The notes: generated from the letters alone by a model not told the origin. DNA of 64,000 nt from Clostridium estertheticum (GCF_011065935.2 NZ_JAAMNH020000001.1:3617001-3681000), one strand, 5' to 3'; counted from the stretch's first letter, positions 42,081 to 52,090 are shown. A program made the numbers and translations.

Positions 42081-43343
42081 TTAAACCTTGCTAGGCATCA
42101 AGACTTGAATAGTAGCATTCACTAAAACTCTGTTTACTACTTCCATTATTTCCACTTCACTTATATTTTCCATCCCTTTAAATTCAGAAAAAATTACAGA
42201 ACCATCTCCATACATAACTTCATATACACATAAATTCATACTAGTTTGAATAGATCTCTCTAACGCTAGCATCCTTCTTAATTTGTAACTTTTACATAGT
42301 TTTAAAACTGAGGCCTTTTCAAAATGGCCCTTTAATTTTTTAACTTCCTCAATTTGATTATTAATAATTTCTATGGTGTTATGTACATTTTCAAAGGAAG
42401 TCCCAAGGGTAATAGTAAAAAGTTTTATTCCTGTCTCATTTTTAATTTTACTACTTATATCATAGACAAGGCCTCTTTTAGTTCTAATTTCATCATATAG
42501 TATACTGCTTGTACCTTCTCCGAAAACCAAGCTAAATAGCTTTAGTGCACTAATCTCTCTATCATTTAAATTATGAATGGGGAAACAATATTGAATTTTA
42601 GCACCTTGCAAGTCATCTCTATATTGGAAGTAGGTACCTGGATTATTATTTTCGTATATATATTGCTGTGCATCTTCTATATGCTCATCTTCTTTAACTA
42701 GCTCAGTATTAAATGATTTTTTATTAAAATTACAAAGATACTTTTCCACTATGTCTGAAACACATTTAAAGCTCATAGAAGATATTACGCTCACTACGCA
42801 ATTATCTGGGGCATAGTATTTGCAATAAAAATTTTTAATTCTGTCTACGGTAATGGAACGAATTGATTCTTCTGTACCTATAATTAAATTCTTTATTCTT
42901 CGCACATTAAACCCATTATAAAGCATGGAATCTTCGCAAAACTGATTAGAATCATCTTTCCACTCTTTTAATTCGGCGGAAATAACATCTATCTCTTCTT
43001 TGAACCCCTCCACTGGAAAAGTTGGATTCAAAAGTATATCCGAGTAAATTTCAAAACCCTTTTCAAAATCCTCATCTAATGTGGTTCCATAATATACTGC
43101 ATAGGGATAATTAGTCATTGCATTACAAAATCCGAAGGTTTCATCACATAATTTATTAATCTGGTATTCCGTTCGGGAATTGGTACCCTTAAAAAGCATA
43201 TGCTCAACCACGTGAGCAATTCCGAGTTCACTATTACCCTCACGATTTGCTCCAGCATTAAATCCTATGGTAAAGGAAGTTAAATTATTCTCTGCACTTT
43301 TATATAGTAACTTTACTCCATTTTTAAACGTAACTTTTTCCAT
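42081..43343 (-). CDS. M16 family zinc peptidase (insulinase-like)
   Basis: A 420-residue protein with the inverted zinc motif HVVEHMLFKGT (HxxEH) and the downstream Glu in EEIDVISAELKEW. The C-terminal half is the second M16 domain. Processing-peptidase-type M16 proteins cleave short peptides; no target is evident. GAAGGTGATT precedes the ATG. It is divergent from the GtrA-type gene and convergent with nothing on its 3' side; recJ follows about 90 nt further on. Confidence 0.9.
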   Translation of the reverse strand: MEKVTFKNGVKLLYKSAENNLTSFTIGFNAGANREGNSELGIAHVVEHMLFKGTNSRTEYQINKLCDETFGFCNAMTNYPYAVYYGTTLDEDFEKGFEIYSDILLNPTFPVEGFKEEIDVISAELKEWKDDSNQFCEDSMLYNGFNVRRIKNLIIGTEESIRSITVDRIKNFYCKYYAPDNCVVSVISSMSFKCVSDIVEKYLCNFNKKSFNTELVKEDEHIEDAQQYIYENNNPGTYFQYRDDLQGAKIQYCFPIHNLNDREISALKLFSLVFGEGTSSILYDEIRTKRGLVYDISSKIKNETGIKLFTITLGTSFENVHNTIEIINNQIEEVKKLKGHFEKASVLKLCKSYKLRRMLALERSIQTSMNLCVYEVMYGDGSVIFSEFKGMENISEVEIMEVVNRVLVNATIQVLMPSKV

Positions 43344-43493
43344 TTAATCACCTTCTTTTTTTATTTTATTTATTTTTGTATTATTTTCGATTTTTTTGTT
43401 GTAAACTAATGTGTGTGGTAAATGACAATATTCACTTTATTAAAAGGGTGGTGAGTAAATTCTTAAACATATTTTATTTAAGAATAAAATTCT

Positions 43494-43961
43494 ATGAATA
43501 AAAAGCATAAAAGAATACAGTCCTTGATTCAATTTATTAAGTATTCAATGGTTGGTGCTTCTAACATTATAATAGATATTATCATATTAAACATTCTTTC
43601 CTATACTACTGGCATAACTCATGGGAAAATATTATTTATTTTTAATCTTATAGCCTTCTCCGTTTATTCAGTTTGTGGGTATAAGTTAAATCAGAAATTC
43701 ACTTTTAGTGGAACTCCACAAAAAAAAGCTTACTTTCAATACGCATCTGTACTATTTTTTAGTATGCTTTTAAATAGTTTTATGTTAATTTTATTAACTA
43801 GACACAACCCACTTGCTCATCATATGCATAGAGGATGGAATATAATGAAGTTAAATCATCTTTGGCTTAACATATGTATCCTAATAGATTCTATGACTAT
43901 TGGTTTTCTTGGCTTCTTAATTAACAAATTTTTTGTTTTCAATAAAAAGAAAACACGCTAA
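43494..43961 (+). CDS. GtrA-like four-helix membrane protein
   Basis: A 155-residue protein of the GtrA family: IQFIKYSMVGASNIIIDIII (TM1), a second helix near residues 46-63, ASVLFFSMLLNSFMLILLT (TM3) and IDSMTIGFLGFLINKFFVF (TM4), with the family motif NKFFVF at the end. Relatives move lipid-linked sugars across the membrane. The ATG has no Shine-Dalgarno sequence; a 16-codon reading frame starting GTG at 43451 overlaps it. No glycosyltransferase gene is adjacent. Confidence 0.85.
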   Translation: MNKKHKRIQSLIQFIKYSMVGASNIIIDIIILNILSYTTGITHGKILFIFNLIAFSVYSVCGYKLNQKFTFSGTPQKKAYFQYASVLFFSMLLNSFMLILLTRHNPLAHHMHRGWNIMKLNHLWLNICILIDSMTIGFLGFLINKFFVFNKKKTR

Positions 43962-43998
43962 AATAAGTTTTATTTAACTTTTTATTGCGTGTTTTATA
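43950..43998. terminator. Bidirectional terminator between the GtrA gene and parC
   Basis: The arms AAAACACGC (43950-43958) and GCGTGTTTT (43987-43995) pair around an AT-rich inner stem. T runs exist on both strands, suiting convergent genes. Confidence 0.75.
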
Positions 43999-44025
43999 TT
44001 ATTGTTTATTATCATCTTTTACTTA

Positions 44026-46962
44026 TTATTTTTCAACTGTTGTTAACGTAACTTCCTCTACATAATCGTCTACTAGTGCATTAGTTAAGTTTTTGCCTCT
44101 ACCTGCCCTATTCTGAACGTTTATATCCTGAAGTCTTATAGTCTTCTTTTCGCCTTTAAAAGAGCTCACGGTTAAACACAAATCTTGCTCAAAGGTTACA
44201 GCTATCTCATTTGAACCTTGGTCTTTTTTTGTTACTGCAGGTACCAAATCTACAAAAATAACTTCATCCTCATCATCTCTTAGGCTAATTCCTGTTACCC
44301 CTGAGGCAACTTTCCCCATAAAGTTAATAGTATTCACATTAAATCTTATGCACATTGCCTTTTTAGTCACCATTAGTATATCCTTATCTTCCTTATCACT
44401 GTTGATCTTTACAGAGGTTAATTTATCTTCTTCTGTCTTAAGCTTATATACCATGGCCCCGAAGAAATCTCCTTCTAATTCACAAAGCTTAGTTCGTTTT
44501 GTAAATCCTTTTTTAGTAAAGAAATATATACTTATGTCTTCATTGAAACTATCGATGGACACAATGTCTACTATTTTATCCTCAATATTGAAATTGTCAA
44601 GCAAGGTGTTAATAAATATACCAGTCTTATCAATATTCTGAATCATATAACTAGGTAATTTATGAACTGCGCCTTTTTCTGTAAATATAAGCAGTGTAGC
44701 AGATGATTTAGTATAGGTGCTTAAATGTGTATTGGTTTTTCTACTAGATATTTTTATTGCACCTTTTGCATTTATACTAATATAGAATTCTTTATAATCA
44801 TATCCCTGCGTAAATTCTATTTTTACCACTTCATCCACTGAGGTGAGATTAAATAACTGAGTACCTATTGTATTTCTATCAATATCCTGAAGTACCGGCT
44901 CTTCCACAGAAAACTCCAACCCTTCCTTTGTTAATACCTTTAAGAAATTTTCTTGCCTTTCCTTATCAATTAACACAACATGAAGAAGTTTTTCATTTTC
45001 TCTTAGCCTTAAAGCAGATAATTTAGTATAGCTCGTCATAAATTTGTCCAAGTCTGTTTTCTTTATATTCCCTTTATTTGTAAAGAACATAAATTCCTTT
45101 TCAGCAGATAAATTTTCAGAGGAAAGTGTATCAACGATTTTCTCTTTTGTTAAATCTATACCTCGAAGTAGGGTATCAAGTCTTTCGCCTTTTTCCTTCC
45201 ACTTATATTCCGGCACTAAATCGCCTCTTAGTTGATACATATTTCCAAGGTCTGTAAAGATCATTAAGGTATCTTTAGTACTTGCTCCGATTAAATATGT
45301 ATTAAAATCTCCCTCTCTATACTCTATATCTTCTATATTAGTGTTAGACCTATTATAAGATTTCATAGGCACTCTTTTTATATAACCATCGTTAGATAGC
45401 GTTATCATAATATCCTCTACCATGATTAACTCTTCCACATCTATTTTAGCCTCATTATCATCTTCAATAATTTCCGAACGCCTAGGATCATTATATTTTT
45501 CTTTGATTTCTGAGATTTCCGTTTTTATTACTTTCAAAAGTTCCTTCTCATTTTCAAGAATTTTTTTATATCCTTTAATTAGTGCTTCCAGTTTTTTATA
45601 TTCCTTTAAGAATATTTTTATTTCAAGCCCTGTTAGCCTGTATAGCATAAGTTCAAGAATTGCATCACTTTGAATACTCGAAAATCCAAACCTACTAATA
45701 AGGTTTTCTCCAGCATCCTTTTTAGATTTTGAACCCCTAATTATTACAATAATTTCATCCATTACATCTACTGCCTTAATAAATCCCTCTACAATATGGA
45801 ATCTATTTTCAGCAACTGCTAGTTCATTTTGAGTCCTTTTAGTCACAACATCCTTTTGATGATTTAGGTAGTGCATTAATATGGTTTTAAGCCCCATAGT
45901 TTGAGGCTTTCCATTAGCCAACGCTACCATGTTAAAAGGTAAATTACATTGAAGTTCTGTTTTTTTCAACAGGTATTTAAGTACCTTACTCGCAGTTTCC
46001 TTATCTGTGGACTTTTTAAATTCAATTACAGATCTAAGTCCACTTCTATCAGACTCATCTCTAATATCTATGATGGACTCTAGTGCTTTTGCATGTTTTT
46101 TGTCCGCTGTCATATCAGAAATAGATCCAAGAAGCTTTGCCTTATTTTTTCTGTAAGGGAATTCTGTAATAACTATGCCAAGGCGTCCACTTTCTAATGT
46201 TTCAATTTTCATTTTAGAACGCAGAGTTACCTTTCCTTCACCACTCTCATAAGCAGCTTGTATAGCGTTTTTACCGATTAAAATGCCTCCTGTTGGTAGA
46301 TCTGGTCCTTTAATATATTTCATTAGCTGTTTTGTAGTGATTTCCTCATTATCTGCATAAGCTAGCAATCCATCAATTACCTCGCCTAGATTATGAGGTG
46401 GTATGTTTGTTGCTATTCCTACAGCTATTCCAAAGGTCCCATTTACTAGCAAATTAGGATATCTAGAAGGCAGTACAGATGGTTCCTTTTCTGTATCAGA
46501 ATAGTTATCTACCATCTCCACAACGCCTTTATCAATATCTCTTATCATTTCAAGAGCAATAGGTGAAAGCCTTGCTTCTGTATAACGCATAGCAGCCGCA
46601 TTATCTCCATCTTGACTTCCCCAGTTTCCATGACCATCTATTAATGGTTTTCTTGTGGCAAAATCTTGGGCAAGTATTACCATGGCGCCATAAACAGAAC
46701 TATCTCCATGGGGATGGTATTTACCAAGAATATCTCCAACTATTCTTGCTGATTTATAATAAGGCTTGTCTGGAAAGGCCTTTAGCATATATGCTCCATA
46801 AAGAATCCTTCTATGTACTGGTTTTAAACCATCTCGTACATCTGGTAGCGCTCTATCCCGGGCAACCTCCACGGCATATGGAAGGTAGTTATCTGGCATT
46901 GCTTCCTCTATAGGAGTCATTATTATATTATTGTCTTTAGGTACGTCAAATTTTTTTGCCAT
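44026..46962 (-). CDS. parC: DNA topoisomerase IV subunit A (ParC-like)
   Basis: A 978-residue type II topoisomerase A subunit. The catalytic tyrosine is in AAMRYTEARLS (Tyr127), and the DNA-gate region includes IPEEAMPDNYLP-like PIEEAMPDNYLPYA and YHPHGDSSVYGAMV. The long C-terminal region is a beta-pinwheel domain ending in INVQNRAGRGKNLTNAL, which resembles a degenerate GyrA box. It directly follows parE, so the pair acts as topoisomerase IV, decatenating daughter chromosomes; a gyrase-type pair cannot be fully excluded. It is longer than typical ParC (about 800), as is usual in clostridia. Confidence 0.88.
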   Translation of the reverse strand: MAKKFDVPKDNNIIMTPIEEAMPDNYLPYAVEVARDRALPDVRDGLKPVHRRILYGAYMLKAFPDKPYYKSARIVGDILGKYHPHGDSSVYGAMVILAQDFATRKPLIDGHGNWGSQDGDNAAAMRYTEARLSPIALEMIRDIDKGVVEMVDNYSDTEKEPSVLPSRYPNLLVNGTFGIAVGIATNIPPHNLGEVIDGLLAYADNEEITTKQLMKYIKGPDLPTGGILIGKNAIQAAYESGEGKVTLRSKMKIETLESGRLGIVITEFPYRKNKAKLLGSISDMTADKKHAKALESIIDIRDESDRSGLRSVIEFKKSTDKETASKVLKYLLKKTELQCNLPFNMVALANGKPQTMGLKTILMHYLNHQKDVVTKRTQNELAVAENRFHIVEGFIKAVDVMDEIIVIIRGSKSKKDAGENLISRFGFSSIQSDAILELMLYRLTGLEIKIFLKEYKKLEALIKGYKKILENEKELLKVIKTEISEIKEKYNDPRRSEIIEDDNEAKIDVEELIMVEDIMITLSNDGYIKRVPMKSYNRSNTNIEDIEYREGDFNTYLIGASTKDTLMIFTDLGNMYQLRGDLVPEYKWKEKGERLDTLLRGIDLTKEKIVDTLSSENLSAEKEFMFFTNKGNIKKTDLDKFMTSYTKLSALRLRENEKLLHVVLIDKERQENFLKVLTKEGLEFSVEEPVLQDIDRNTIGTQLFNLTSVDEVVKIEFTQGYDYKEFYISINAKGAIKISSRKTNTHLSTYTKSSATLLIFTEKGAVHKLPSYMIQNIDKTGIFINTLLDNFNIEDKIVDIVSIDSFNEDISIYFFTKKGFTKRTKLCELEGDFFGAMVYKLKTEEDKLTSVKINSDKEDKDILMVTKKAMCIRFNVNTINFMGKVASGVTGISLRDDEDEVIFVDLVPAVTKKDQGSNEIAVTFEQDLCLTVSSFKGEKKTIRLQDINVQNRAGRGKNLTNALVDDYVEEVTLTTVEK

Positions 46963-46979
46963 TTAATAAATCCCCCTTG

Positions 46980-48935
46980 CTAAAACTCAGCATATTTATA
47001 CATGTAATTTTTTCTAGGTGCAACAACATCCCCCATAAGTAGCGAAACCATCTTTTCTGCCTTTGCTGCATCCTCTATAGTAACCTGCTGCAAGGTCCTA
47101 GTTGTTGGGTTTAGTGTAGTATCCCAAAGCTGATCTGGATTCATTTCTCCAAGACCCTTATACCTTTGGATAAGAGCACCTTTTCCAATTTCTTTTTTAG
47201 TCTGAACTAATTCCTCGTCACTATAAGCATACTTAGCCACTTCGCCATTTTTGCTCATCTTATAAACCTTATAAAGTGGAGGCATACCCATATAAAGATG
47301 GCCATTAGCTATTAGCGGCCTCATATACCTATAAATAAAAGTCATCCATAAGGTTCTAATATGATATCCATCAACATCCGCATCACTTAAAATTATTATC
47401 TTACCATATTTTAAATCTTTTTCATTATAATTATCTAAAACCCCTGTTCCAATGGCGGTGTTAAATATTTTTAACTCCTCACTTGCCAGTACATTTTCTA
47501 ACTTTTGCTTTTCAGTGTTCATAATTTTACCTTTTGAAGGCATTATAGCTTGAAACCTTCTATCCCTGGCTTGCTTTGCACTTCCACCAGCTGAGTCTCC
47601 CTCCACCACTATAAATTCTGTAAAATCCGAATCTTTTAATGTACATACTGCAATCTTACCTGCAAGAGGAGCCGCTCCCTTACCTATTTTTTTTCTTTCA
47701 GCTTCATTAATTTTTTTTATTTTATCCCGCCTTGATGCGGCAGAAATAGCATTACTTATTAAGTTAGTGGCCATTTCTTTGTTGTCTTCTATCCACTCTA
47801 AAATTTTAGCAAAGCACAATTCATTCATCATGCTATATGCCTCATTATTTCCTAATTTGCTTTTAGTCTGACCTTCAAAGATTGGGTTGCTTATTTTAAT
47901 TCTAACTATGGCAGTCATGCCTTCTCTTAAATCGTCACCTTCAAATTCCTTATCCTTATCTTTTAAAAGATTAAGCTTTTTAGCCCCTTCTTTAAATGCC
48001 CTTGTCATTCCTGTTTTAAATCCAGTTTCATGAGTCCCTGATTCTGTAGTTGGTATATTGTTAACATAACTGGCGATGTATTCTGTAGTAGAATCCGTAA
48101 ATTGTATGCATACTTCGCCATATAATTGCATCCCATTGATTTCTTTTTCACCTTGAAAAAATATAGGATCCTTATGCAGAAGAGTTTTACTTTCATTTAG
48201 ATAATCGATAAAATCTAGAAGGCCCCGCTCTGAGTGATATTCTTTTATAGGATTACCTTCTTTTCGATTATCTATAAATACTAAGGTAATTCCTTTATTT
48301 TGAAAGGCCAATTCTTGCAGCCTTTCATCAATTACATCTGATTTGAATTCCAGGGTAGTGAATACATCTTTATCTGGCATAAAAGTAACCTTACTACCTG
48401 TCTTTTTTGTTTCCCCAATGATTTTAAGCTTAGTCACTGGTGTACCAGGCATAAGTCTCTTTAACTCCTTATCATAAGAATATTCAAATCTTTGAGTGAA
48501 AATTTTACCCTTTTGACTTATTTCAACTAGCAGCCACTCCGATAATGCATTTACAACTGCAGCTCCAACTCCATGAAGCCCCCCGGAAGTTTTATAATTC
48601 TTATTATTAAATTTTCCACCAGTGTGAAGCTCAGTAAATACCATTTCTACACCAGATTTATTTTTTATAGGATGTATTCCTGTAGGAATCCCCCTACCAT
48701 TATCAACAATAGTAACACTTTTATCTTTATTTAATATTATTTCAGCTCTATCACCAAAGCCGTTAGCTATTTCATCTATAGAATTATCTAAAATTTCCCA
48801 TATGCAATGATGCAACCCTTTGCTTCCAGTAGAACCTATATACATACCAGGTCTTATTCTTACAGGCTCTAGTTTTTCTAGAGAAGTTAAGTCGGTTACA
48901 TCATAGGTTTGAATTTCTTCCTTATCAAAACTCAT
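46980..48935 (-). CDS. parE: DNA topoisomerase IV subunit B (ParE-like)
   Basis: A protein of about 651 residues with the GHKL ATPase (EILDNSIDEIANG; DNGRGIPTGIHP; GGLHGVGAAVVNALSEW), transducer domain and TOPRIM motifs EGDSAGGSAKQARDR and LSDADVDGYHIRTL. PLAGKI and ALIQRYKGLGEMN are also typical. The ATG at MSFDKEE is preferred because GGAGG is 6 nt upstream, whereas the ATG two codons earlier abuts it. It is followed by parC after 17 nt. Confidence 0.92.
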   Translation of the reverse strand: MSFDKEEIQTYDVTDLTSLEKLEPVRIRPGMYIGSTGSKGLHHCIWEILDNSIDEIANGFGDRAEIILNKDKSVTIVDNGRGIPTGIHPIKNKSGVEMVFTELHTGGKFNNKNYKTSGGLHGVGAAVVNALSEWLLVEISQKGKIFTQRFEYSYDKELKRLMPGTPVTKLKIIGETKKTGSKVTFMPDKDVFTTLEFKSDVIDERLQELAFQNKGITLVFIDNRKEGNPIKEYHSERGLLDFIDYLNESKTLLHKDPIFFQGEKEINGMQLYGEVCIQFTDSTTEYIASYVNNIPTTESGTHETGFKTGMTRAFKEGAKKLNLLKDKDKEFEGDDLREGMTAIVRIKISNPIFEGQTKSKLGNNEAYSMMNELCFAKILEWIEDNKEMATNLISNAISAASRRDKIKKINEAERKKIGKGAAPLAGKIAVCTLKDSDFTEFIVVEGDSAGGSAKQARDRRFQAIMPSKGKIMNTEKQKLENVLASEELKIFNTAIGTGVLDNYNEKDLKYGKIIILSDADVDGYHIRTLWMTFIYRYMRPLIANGHLYMGMPPLYKVYKMSKNGEVAKYAYSDEELVQTKKEIGKGALIQRYKGLGEMNPDQLWDTTLNPTTRTLQQVTIEDAAKAEKMVSLLMGDVVAPRKNYMYKYAEF

Positions 48936-49011
48936 ATACATCCTCCAGTAATATTTTATTGTACATTTGTTATTTTATATGTTTATTTGCAAAAGGTAAA
49001 GGGCTTTAAAT

Positions 49012-49043
49012 AAAAAAACAGAACATTAGTTTCTGTTTTTTGG
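49012..49043 (-). terminator. Terminator of mnmH
   Basis: An 11-bp stem (49013-49023 with 49031-49041) with a short loop is followed by TTTTTTTATTT on the minus strand. Confidence 0.85.
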
Positions 49044-49056
49044 TATTTTTATTCTT

Positions 49057-50079
49057 TTATATGATTTTAAACCAATTTTCTATTTCATTTGTGGCAGTTT
49101 TTATGTCTATTACCATAACTTTTAATTTATAATCGTATTTATTGGAGGTATGCATATACATAGGATCATAATGTTTAATCATAAGCTCGCGTACAACCTC
49201 ATCATATTCTGATTTTAAAACAGATTGACAGTACCTGTCAACATTTTTTTCTCCAAGATATTTTTCCAGTCTTTTTAGACATTCAATTATTTCCTCATTA
49301 CAGTTTTCAAATCTTGTATATTCCTTAACAATAAGATTTGTTCTAAACTCAATGTCTGCATCTACAAATAAATGTATACCTGTTTTCATTTTTTCAAATA
49401 TAAAATCAGGTATCATAGTGTTTCCTATACGCTTGCTTTCTGCTTCAATAAACACAAAAGAACTTTTAGCTCCTTGCAACATATGATATATTTTAGATTC
49501 AAATGATTTTTGACTAGTGGTTTTTCCAAGTCCTACAGTCCCTAAAAGTGATCCTCTATGATTAGCAAAACCTTCTAGGTCTAAAACATCAAAGCCATCC
49601 TCTTCTAATTGTTTAAGTATTTCAGTTTTTCCAACACCAGTATTACCATGCAAAACAATATATTGAACACTATCATTAAGTCTTGGTAAATCTTCCATTA
49701 CATACTTTCTATATCCTTTATAGCCCTCATTTATTCTCTCAGTATTTATGCCTAGGGAACTAAGTAGAATGCCAAGTACACCACTTCTCATTCCTCCTCT
49801 AGCACAAAATAACACGATTTTATCATATTGTTTATTAAGCTCTTTAATTTCATCATAAATATGGAGTAATTTTTTTGATGCTACTTCTAGCCCAATTCTC
49901 TTTGCTTTTTCAACACTTTCCCTTGTATATACAGTACCAATAATTTTTCTTTCCTCATCATCAAATAAGGGTATATTAATTGCCCCATTTATAGTTGCTT
50001 CCTCAAATTCACCTGGGCTCCTTACGTCAACTAATATATAATTTCCCTCTAGTTCTCCATATTCTATGGTTTTTAACAT
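49057..50079 (-). CDS. mnmH: tRNA 2-selenouridine synthase (MnmH/SelU)
   Basis: A protein of about 340 residues that replaces the sulfur of 2-thiouridine at the wobble base of Lys/Glu/Gln tRNAs with selenium. It has an N-terminal rhodanese domain with the catalytic Cys in VLFCARGGMRSGVLG, then a P-loop domain (LHGNTGVGKTEILKQLE). The start ATG (MLKTIEYGELE) has AAGGAGG 8 nt upstream; the frame opens 22 codons earlier without support. It needs selenophosphate from SelD, which is not in the window, and implies selenium use by this cell. Confidence 0.92.
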   Translation of the reverse strand: MLKTIEYGELEGNYILVDVRSPGEFEEATINGAINIPLFDDEERKIIGTVYTRESVEKAKRIGLEVASKKLLHIYDEIKELNKQYDKIVLFCARGGMRSGVLGILLSSLGINTERINEGYKGYRKYVMEDLPRLNDSVQYIVLHGNTGVGKTEILKQLEEDGFDVLDLEGFANHRGSLLGTVGLGKTTSQKSFESKIYHMLQGAKSSFVFIEAESKRIGNTMIPDFIFEKMKTGIHLFVDADIEFRTNLIVKEYTRFENCNEEIIECLKRLEKYLGEKNVDRYCQSVLKSEYDEVVRELMIKHYDPMYMHTSNKYDYKLKVMVIDIKTATNEIENWFKII

Positions 50080-50158
50080 TAACTTTTCCTCCTTGTGGCT
50101 CTGGGGTAGAAAACAATTATTAATTGCTTTGTCCCATTTTATCATTTATCAAAATAAC

Positions 50159-50188
50159 AACCGGCAGAATAAAGCTCTCCTGCCGGTT
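50159..50188 (-). terminator. Terminator of the holin-like gene
   Basis: A 9-bp GC-rich stem AACCGGCAG/CTGCCGGTT with a 12-nt loop is followed by GTTATTTTG on the minus strand. Confidence 0.7.
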
Positions 50189-50210
50189 AATATGGTAATT
50201 CGCTGTAATT

Positions 50211-50597
50211 TCACTCTATTATTTTATCAGTTGTAGGCAATATTGCTGCAGCTAATCTTACAAGATATTTTAGGCTTTCACTATCTATGTTGCTTTGAAA
50301 ATTTAATAATCCAATAGCGTTCTTTGCCATTTTAATAGCCTTTTCTTCTTTAAAGGCATTTTCGCTATTTTTGTAGTTTGATTCTACGTACTGAACTACT
50401 GCTGATACAATTTTAATAATTCTTTTTTCATTTTCACGTGTAGCTTCACTAGCAGATAGTCCTCCAAGTATTACATAAGCAAGCCCAAAATAGTCTTCCT
50501 GAATATTTATATCCTTATCCTTTAACAAGTAAACTAAGTAGCCAAGGCCTAATACTAAAAGCAGTATTAAAACATATTGAATAACTATCTCTATCAT
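50211..50597 (-). CDS. Small single-span membrane protein, LLH-holin-like
   Basis: About 128 residues: a single N-terminal transmembrane helix (IEIVIQYVLILLLVLGLGYLVYLL), then a cytoplasmic helical region ending AAILPTTDKIIE. The layout, one N-terminal span then a helical tail, is that of LLH-family phage holins, but no lysin or other phage gene is near. The ATG at MIEIVIQ is chosen because GGGGGGG lies 7 nt upstream. It is otherwise of unknown function. Confidence 0.5.
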   Translation of the reverse strand: MIEIVIQYVLILLLVLGLGYLVYLLKDKDINIQEDYFGLAYVILGGLSASEATRENEKRIIKIVSAVVQYVESNYKNSENAFKEEKAIKMAKNAIGLLNFQSNIDSESLKYLVRLAAAILPTTDKIIE

Positions 50598-50717
50598 CAA
50601 TATACCCCCCCTCATTTGAATTTATACTACTTTATATGCCATTCAAATGTGAAAGGGTACATTTTTTAATTAAATATAAAAATAATTATGTTTTATTTCT
50701 TAATTTTTATTATATCT

Positions 50718-52085
50718 CTATATTTTTATTATATCTACGATGGTCTCTATATGTGGAGTATGTGGGAACATATCCATAAGTACTACCTTTTGAACCTTAT
50801 ATCCGTTATCCATCATTTCCTTCAAATCAACTACTAGACTTTTAGGGTTACAAGACACATAAACTATGTGTGGCGCACCAAATTTTATAACATAATCTAA
50901 GGCTACAGGGTGAACTCCAGCTCTTGGTGGATCTAGAATAATGCAATCAGGTTTATCTTTAACTTCTTTAATAACCTTTGCTATATCCCCAGCTATAAAC
51001 TCACAATTGTTAAGTCCATTAATTTTTGCATTTTCATTTGCAGCATCCACAGCTTCTTCTATTAATTCAATTCCCAAAACTTTTTTAGCTCTAGCTGCAA
51101 CAATTTGTCCTATAGTTCCCGTTCCGCAATATAAATCAAAAACTACTTTTGATTCTGCTGAGCCTAAAAAATCCCTAACTAAGCTATAAAGTTTTTCCGC
51201 ACCTTTTGTATTAGTTTGAAAAAAAGAAAAAGCATTTATCTTGAACTTAAGATCTAATATTTCTTCCATAATATAATCTTTTCCGTATAATATGTCAACT
51301 TTATCAGGGTGAACTGTATCTGCCAGGCCATCATTAAGCGTATGTATTATTCCTGTGATATTTCCATCACATTTTAATTCTTTTAGCATATTAGTTATTT
51401 CACTAAAATCAAAATCTATCTGAGTTGTAGTTACAATATTAACTAATACTTCACCAGTATTTTTAGCCTTTCGAATAACTAAATTTCTTAGATATCCAAC
51501 ACGCTCCATTATTTTATATTGTGGTATTTTTAATTCTTTAAAATAGTTTAATACTATTTTTAAAATCTCTCTAAAATCACCATCTACAATTCTACAATCA
51601 TCCACAGTAACTATGCTGAAGCTTCTTCCTTTGAGATGCATACCAAGAGTTAATTCACCATTCTTTTGAAAGTCACCAAAGGTAAATTCCATCTTATTTC
51701 TATATTCAAATTGCTCCGGACTCTTTTCTATGCCTAAAAATTCAAAATCTTTAATTTCTGCAGCCTCAAACAACCTTAATACCTGTTGCTTTTTAAATTC
51801 TAATTGTTTTTCATAAGAAAGAAATTGATGGCTACAGCCTCCGCATAAGTCCGTAATATTGCATTGTGGCTGAATTTTATAGTCTACATCCTCAAGGACG
51901 CGTACAAGTTTTGCTTCCACACCATCCTGCTTCTTCTTTAACACCCTACCAATTACCTTTTGGCCTGGTAGTGTATTTTTAATAGAAACTTTTTCACCTT
52001 CGTAAAATGCTATGCCCTGCGCTGGAAATTCCATATCTTCTATATCAAATTCATATTCTTTTCTTTTTTGCATAGTTTTTTCCAT
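50718..52085 (-). CDS. rlmCD: 23S rRNA uracil-5-methyltransferase (RlmCD/TrmA family)
   Basis: A 455-residue methyltransferase with an N-terminal TRAM domain (PAQGIAFYEGEKVSIKNTLP). A [4Fe-4S] cysteine set includes CNITDLCGGCSHQF plus DDC later. The Rossmann region has VFDLYCGTGTIGQI, LDPPRAGVHP and VSCNPKSL. The nucleophilic Cys is in YVSCNP. In Firmicutes this family makes m5U747 and m5U1939 in 23S rRNA; which base is modified here is not determined. The gene overlaps nothing and follows the RDD gene by 5 nt. Confidence 0.9.
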   Translation of the reverse strand: MEKTMQKRKEYEFDIEDMEFPAQGIAFYEGEKVSIKNTLPGQKVIGRVLKKKQDGVEAKLVRVLEDVDYKIQPQCNITDLCGGCSHQFLSYEKQLEFKKQQVLRLFEAAEIKDFEFLGIEKSPEQFEYRNKMEFTFGDFQKNGELTLGMHLKGRSFSIVTVDDCRIVDGDFREILKIVLNYFKELKIPQYKIMERVGYLRNLVIRKAKNTGEVLVNIVTTTQIDFDFSEITNMLKELKCDGNITGIIHTLNDGLADTVHPDKVDILYGKDYIMEEILDLKFKINAFSFFQTNTKGAEKLYSLVRDFLGSAESKVVFDLYCGTGTIGQIVAARAKKVLGIELIEEAVDAANENAKINGLNNCEFIAGDIAKVIKEVKDKPDCIILDPPRAGVHPVALDYVIKFGAPHIVYVSCNPKSLVVDLKEMMDNGYKVQKVVLMDMFPHTPHIETIVDIIKI

Positions 52086-52090
52086 GTCTC

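Noticed and set aside
46644..46913. 89-codon plus-strand frame opposite parC
   Set aside because: It is antisense to the highly conserved ParC N-terminus and has no family match.
50211..50597. Prophage remnant because of the holin-like protein
   Set aside because: No integrase, lysin, structural gene or attachment site is nearby, so the similarity alone is not enough.
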